Below are positions 60,482-64,000 of a DNA stretch of 64,000 bases, piece after piece. The DNA comes from DASSTJ01 sp035707965. GTDB taxonomy: Bacteria > Actinomycetota > Actinomycetes > Actinomycetales > Angustibacteraceae. Both the position numbers and the translations under genes were made by a program. The notes under the pieces were generated by a model. The model worked only from the letters and a program-made list of their open reading frames with translations, was not told where the DNA came from and searched no databases. Numbering within the stretch: position 1 is the stretch's first letter; the number at the start of each line of letters is the position of its first letter. The DNA is taken from NCBI GenBank assembly GCA_035707965.1, contig DASSTJ010000183.1, forward strand, positions 10,444-74,443, read 5' to 3'.

Positions 60482-61834
60482 ATGTCGCGCCCCGCACCCC
60501 TGTCCGGCTTCCCCGAGTGGCTCCCCGCCCAGCGTGCCGTGGAGCAGCAGGTCGTCGAGACGCTGCGACACACCTTCGAGCTGCACGGGTTCGCCGGCAT
60601 CGAGACGCGCGCCGCGGAGCCGATGCAGACGCTCCTGAGCAAGGGCGAGATCGACAAGGAGGTGTACGTGCTGCGCCGGCTGCACGCCGAGGACTCCGAG
60701 CCCGACGACGCGGTCAAGCAGCTCGGCCTGCACTACGACCTCACGGTGCCGTTCGCCCGGTACGTGCTCGAGAACGCCGGCAAGCTCGACTTCCCCTTCC
60801 GTCGCTACCAGATCCAGAAGGTCTGGCGCGGTGAGCGGCCCCAGGAGGGTCGGTACCGGGAGTTCCGCCAGGCCGACATCGACGTGGTGGGCGCAGACAC
60901 GCTGGCGTTCCACTACGACGTCGAGATGGTCGAGGTCATGGCGGAGGCGTTCGCCGCGTTGCCGTTGCCGGCCCTGCGGATGCAGGTCAACAACCGCAAG
61001 CTCGTGCAGGGGTTCTACCGCGGGCTCGGGGTGGACGACGTCGCGCCCGTCCTGCGGGCGGTCGACAAGCTCGACAAGATCGGCCCCGGCGCCGTGCGCG
61101 CGGTCCTGCTGGACGACGCGGGGCTGACCGAGCAGCAGGCAGACGCGTGCCTGAAGCTGGCGTCGATCACCGGTGGTGACGCATCCGTCGTCGACCAGGT
61201 GCGGGCGCTAGGGGTCACCGGCGACGAGCTCGACGAAGGGCTGCACGAGGTGGCCCTGCTGCTCGACGGCGTGCGGGACGTGCCGCGCAACGGTCTCGAG
61301 GTGGTCGCCGACCTGCGCATCGCCCGCGGCCTCGACTACTACACGGGCACGGTGTACGAGACCCAGATGGCCGGCTTCGAGCACCTCGGGTCGGTCTGCT
61401 CCGGTGGCCGGTACGACGCGCTCGCCAGCGACGGCAGGACGACCTACCCGGGGGTCGGCATCTCCTTCGGCGTGACGCGCACCCTCGCGCCCCTGTTCAG
61501 CCGTGGGCTCACCGCCTCGCGCAGCACGCCGACCTGCGTCCTCGTCGTGCTGGTCGACGAGGACTCTCGGGCCAGCTCGCGGCAGTGCGCCGCCGCGCTG
61601 CGCAGCCGCGGAGTCGCCGCCGAGGTGGCGCCGGCGCCGCAGAAGTACGGCAAGCAGATCCGCTACGCGGAGCGGCGCGGCATCCCGTACGTCTGGTTCC
61701 CGGCGGAGGCCTCCAGCGACGGCGTCGCTGCCGTGCGTGACATCCGCACGGGCGAGCAGGTGCCTGCTGACGCCGCTGCGTGGCTGCCCCCGGCGGACGA
61801 CCTGCGCCCGCAGATCGTCGTCCCCACCGACTGA
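60482..61834 (+). CDS. hisS: histidyl-tRNA synthetase
   Basis: 450-residue class II synthetase from ATG 60482 (GAGAGG upstream). Motif 2 region RYQIQKVWRGERPQEGRYREFRQADIDVVG and the histidine-specific motif RGLDYYTGTVYE are intact; the C-terminal anticodon domain starts near TPTCVLVVLVDED. The N-terminal signature ends in SGFPEWLPAQ, the form seen in several actinobacteria. Normal in length; no regulatory leader was recognised. Confidence 0.96.
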   Translation: MSRPAPLSGFPEWLPAQRAVEQQVVETLRHTFELHGFAGIETRAAEPMQTLLSKGEIDKEVYVLRRLHAEDSEPDDAVKQLGLHYDLTVPFARYVLENAGKLDFPFRRYQIQKVWRGERPQEGRYREFRQADIDVVGADTLAFHYDVEMVEVMAEAFAALPLPALRMQVNNRKLVQGFYRGLGVDDVAPVLRAVDKLDKIGPGAVRAVLLDDAGLTEQQADACLKLASITGGDASVVDQVRALGVTGDELDEGLHEVALLLDGVRDVPRNGLEVVADLRIARGLDYYTGTVYETQMAGFEHLGSVCSGGRYDALASDGRTTYPGVGISFGVTRTLAPLFSRGLTASRSTPTCVLVVLVDEDSRASSRQCAAALRSRGVAAEVAPAPQKYGKQIRYAERRGIPYVWFPAEASSDGVAAVRDIRTGEQVPADAAAWLPPADDLRPQIVVPTD

Positions 61835-61925
61835 CCGACGCGTCGCCCGACCGCACCTTCGTACGGAAGAGCCGTCTGGGGGGGCGGTGGTGAGCGCACC
61901 CCTTCGAACGACGGTGCCGTTCGGG

Positions 61926-62729
61926 TCAGAGGCCGCCGAAGCCGCGGCGCTCGGTCGGCAGCCCGCCCACGCGGTCGGACATCTCCTGACGGCGCCGGCG
62001 CTCGGCCAGCGCCTCGCGCTCGTAGGCGAAGATCACGCGGGTCAGCCGTTCCCGGCCGCGGGGACTGATCGCGGTGAACGGACCTCGCAGCGTCGAGTGG
62101 TGGAGCTCGACGACGGCCATCTCCGCCTCGACGACCTCACCGTCGGGCAGGGTCAGCTCGGCGATGATGCCGCGGTGCCGGGGCAGCAGCTCGGGGCAGT
62201 GCCGGTCCAGCCGCGCCATGATGCCGCCGGCTGACACGTTGAGCGTGCTGCCGGTGACCGTGACGACCGGCCCCACCGTGGCAGGCACGACGTCGCCCAC
62301 GTCGTCCGGGTCCCAGCCGGGACCGTCGTGGTCGTGCTCGTCGTCGTCCTCGTCGTCGTCGAGGCCGCGCAGCGGTGGCGCGGGCGGGTTGAGGGGCACG
62401 CGTAGGAGCAGCGGGAGCTCGATGGGCTGACGCACCGCCATGCGACGTTGTGTCGTCTGCGGCGTGCCGAGGCCCTCGAGCACCAGGCCGTCGTCCGCGG
62501 CAACGAGCCGTGCGGGCACGTGCACGAGACCGAGGTAGGTCGCGAAACGTGCGCGGCCCTCGCCCAGGCCCAGCGCCTCGCCCGCCACCATGACCGGCAC
62601 GGACCAGACGGCGTCCGCGTCGTCCTCGTCGTCCGAGACGAGCCGCGCCTCCGCCAACGTGCGCAGCCGGAACGTGGCGCCGTCCACCACGAGGGTCACC
62701 GCGCAGCCGGCCGGGATCGTCAGCTCCAC
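61926..62729 (-). CDS. PilZ-domain c-di-GMP-binding protein (YcgR-like)
   Basis: 267 residues. The c-di-GMP motifs are both present: RxxxR as R96-MAV-R100, and NxSxxG as N164-VSAG-G169. A N-terminal beta domain resembles the YcgR N-domain. Between the motifs lies an acidic loop (124-143, runs of Asp and Glu plus His). GACACT followed by 7 nt precedes the GTG at 62729 and may be a leaderless -10. With the diguanylate cyclase at 55.7 kb this gives a local sensor-effector pair. Output unknown. Confidence 0.88.
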   Translation of the reverse strand: MELTIPAGCAVTLVVDGATFRLRTLAEARLVSDDEDDADAVWSVPVMVAGEALGLGEGRARFATYLGLVHVPARLVAADDGLVLEGLGTPQTTQRRMAVRQPIELPLLLRVPLNPPAPPLRGLDDDEDDDEHDHDGPGWDPDDVGDVVPATVGPVVTVTGSTLNVSAGGIMARLDRHCPELLPRHRGIIAELTLPDGEVVEAEMAVVELHHSTLRGPFTAISPRGRERLTRVIFAYEREALAERRRRQEMSDRVGGLPTERRGFGGL

Positions 62730-62854
62730 GGCCAGCAGTGTCCCACCTCAGGACCGGATGAGGCGTTCTTGCTGCCGCGAGTCACCCACGTGCCGCCACG
62801 CGGGCCCGGTTCGTCACCTAGCGTCGACCGTCCGGCGAGGCTGGTGCCTGCCCG

Positions 62855-62860
62855 TAGGAT
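62855..62860 (+). promoter_or_regulatory. -10 box for aspS
   Basis: TAGGAT ends 34 bp before the aspS GTG, which has AAGAGGA as ribosome site. Confidence 0.5.
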
Positions 62861-62894
62861 CGACGGGTCATCCGCACTCTGAAAGAGGATCGTT

Positions 62895-64000
62895 GTGCTC
62901 CGCACGCACGAGGCCGGCACCCTGCGCGCCACCGATGCAGGTTCCACCGTCACGCTCACGGGCTGGGTCGCCCGGCGGCGCGATCACGGCGGCGTGACGT
63001 TCCTCGACCTGCGGGACGCCTCGGGCGTCGTCCAGGTGGTCGTCCGTGACGAGGCCGTCGCCCACGAGCTGCGCAACGAGTACTGCCTTGCGGTGACTGG
63101 TGGGGTGTCGACGCGTCCCCAGGGCAACGAGCACCCGGAGCTGCCCACCGGCGACATCGAGGTGATCGCAAGCGACGTGACGGTGCTCAACCCGTCGGCG
63201 CCGCTGCCGTTCCAGATCGACGAACGCGTGGAGGTCGGTGAGGAGGTGCGGCTGCACTACCGCTACCTCGACCTGCGCCGCCCGGGCCCCGGCGCCGCCA
63301 TCCGCCTGCGCAGCGACGTCAGCCGAGCCGCGCGCGAGGTGCTGTACGCCCGCGACTTCGTCGAGATCGAGACGCCGACGCTCACGCGGTCGACGCCCGA
63401 GGGGGCGCGTGACTTCCTCGTGCCGGCCCGGCTGCAGCCCGGCAGCTGGTACGCCCTGCCACAGAGCCCGCAGCTGTTCAAGCAGCTGCTCATGGTCGCG
63501 GGCATGGAGCGGTACTTCCAGATCGCCCGGTGCTACCGCGACGAAGACTTCCGCGCCGACCGCCAGCCGGAGTTCACGCAGCTCGACATCGAGATGAGCT
63601 TCGTCGAGCAGGACGACGTGATCGAGGTGGGCGAGGCCGTGGCGCAGGCGCTGTGGCGTCTCGTCGGTCATGAGCTGCCGCTGCCGCTGCCCCGCATGAC
63701 CTACGCCGAGGCGATGGCGCGGTACGGCACGGACAAGCCCGACCTGCGCTTCGGTGTCGAGCTCACGGAGTGCACGGCGTTCTTCGCCGACACGACGTTC
63801 CGGGTCTTCCAGGCGCCCTACGTCGGGGCGGTCGTGATGCCCGGCGGGGCGAGCCAGCCGCGCAAGCAGCTCGACGCCTGGCAGGACTGGGCGAAGCAGC
63901 GCGGCGCCAAGGGTCTGGCGTACGTCCTGGTGGGCGACGACGGCGAGCTCGGCGAGGCGGTCGTCCGCGAGGTCTGGAAGCTCATCGGCGTCGACCTGCA
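62895..64000 (+). CDS. aspS: aspartyl-tRNA synthetase (3' end outside window)
   Basis: 368 codons of the usual 590 or so are present. The OB-fold anticodon domain (VTLTGWVARRRDHGGVTFLDLRD) is followed by the class II core with TPTLTRSTPEGARDFLVPARLQ, SPQLFKQLLMVAGMERYFQIARCYRDEDFRADRQPEFTQLD (motif 2) and the start of the bacterial GAD insertion (FGVELTECTAFFADTTFRVF). It starts at GTG 62895. The discriminating or non-discriminating nature cannot be judged from this part. Confidence 0.95.
   Translation, partial: MLRTHEAGTLRATDAGSTVTLTGWVARRRDHGGVTFLDLRDASGVVQVVVRDEAVAHELRNEYCLAVTGGVSTRPQGNEHPELPTGDIEVIASDVTVLNPSAPLPFQIDERVEVGEEVRLHYRYLDLRRPGPGAAIRLRSDVSRAAREVLYARDFVEIETPTLTRSTPEGARDFLVPARLQPGSWYALPQSPQLFKQLLMVAGMERYFQIARCYRDEDFRADRQPEFTQLDIEMSFVEQDDVIEVGEAVAQALWRLVGHELPLPLPRMTYAEAMARYGTDKPDLRFGVELTECTAFFADTTFRVFQAPYVGAVVMPGGASQPRKQLDAWQDWAKQRGAKGLAYVLVGDDGELGEAVVREVWKLIGVDL

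Overview
This 64 kb window is a piece of a chromosome from a very GC-rich Actinomycetota. Evidence for the lineage: most third codon positions are G or C, GTG starts are frequent, and many starts lie 6-8 nt after a TANNNT -10 box, as in leaderless actinobacterial transcripts. The block thrS, HIT, pgsA, patA, pimA, pdxS, pdxT, yebC, ruvCAB, yajC, secDF, apt, rel, cyclophilin, MBL, hisS, aspS matches (from memory) the Streptomyces and Mycobacterium order. An SsgB-like protein at 30.3 kb points to a morphologically complex or sporulating actinomycete. No genus is claimed.

Layout. 0-8.8 kb: a DUF4349 lipoprotein (cut by the window start), hemY and hemQ of the coproporphyrin haem route, msrB, a LigD-type polymerase and an ATP-dependent ligase that look like a repair pair, an alpha/beta hydrolase and a RibD-C-like reductase. 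8.9-17.4 kb: treZ, zapE, a truncated AbiEi-like remnant, treY and glgX; glgX, treY and treZ together form the glycogen-to-trehalose route. 17.5-21.8 kb: an AidB-like flavoprotein, a YihY membrane protein, and rsgA behind a structured leader with a small upstream ORF. 21.9-24.3 kb: tRNA-Gly, tRNA-Cys and tRNA-Val(GAC), then a patch with one intact oxidoreductase and two decayed gene fragments. 24.3-31.3 kb: an MgtA-type P-type ATPase, a UbiA prenyltransferase, pabB-pabC, ssgB, and a PGPGW membrane protein.

31.4-64 kb is conserved housekeeping: tRNA-Val(CAC), thrS-HIT, an EF-G2-like GTPase on the opposite strand, the PIM-lipid operon pgsA-patA-pimA, an alcohol dehydrogenase, pdxS and pdxT separated by kynU and a VOC gene, yebC, ruvCAB behind a LexA box, yajC-secD-secF-apt, rel, a TPR-GGDEF diguanylate cyclase, cyclophilin-DUF349, an MBL hydrolase, hisS, a PilZ protein, and aspS (cut by the window end).

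I found no convincing large undescribed system. The least explained signals are regulatory or architectural: a leader ORF with two mutually exclusive hairpins before rsgA; a cluster of GGTGCA-type repeats before pabB; a very long near-perfect hairpin after pimA; repeats in the glgX-treY gap; an insertion of about 50 residues beside the TreZ active site; and decayed DNA beside tRNA-Val(GAC). No rRNA, CRISPR array, transposase or integrase was seen.
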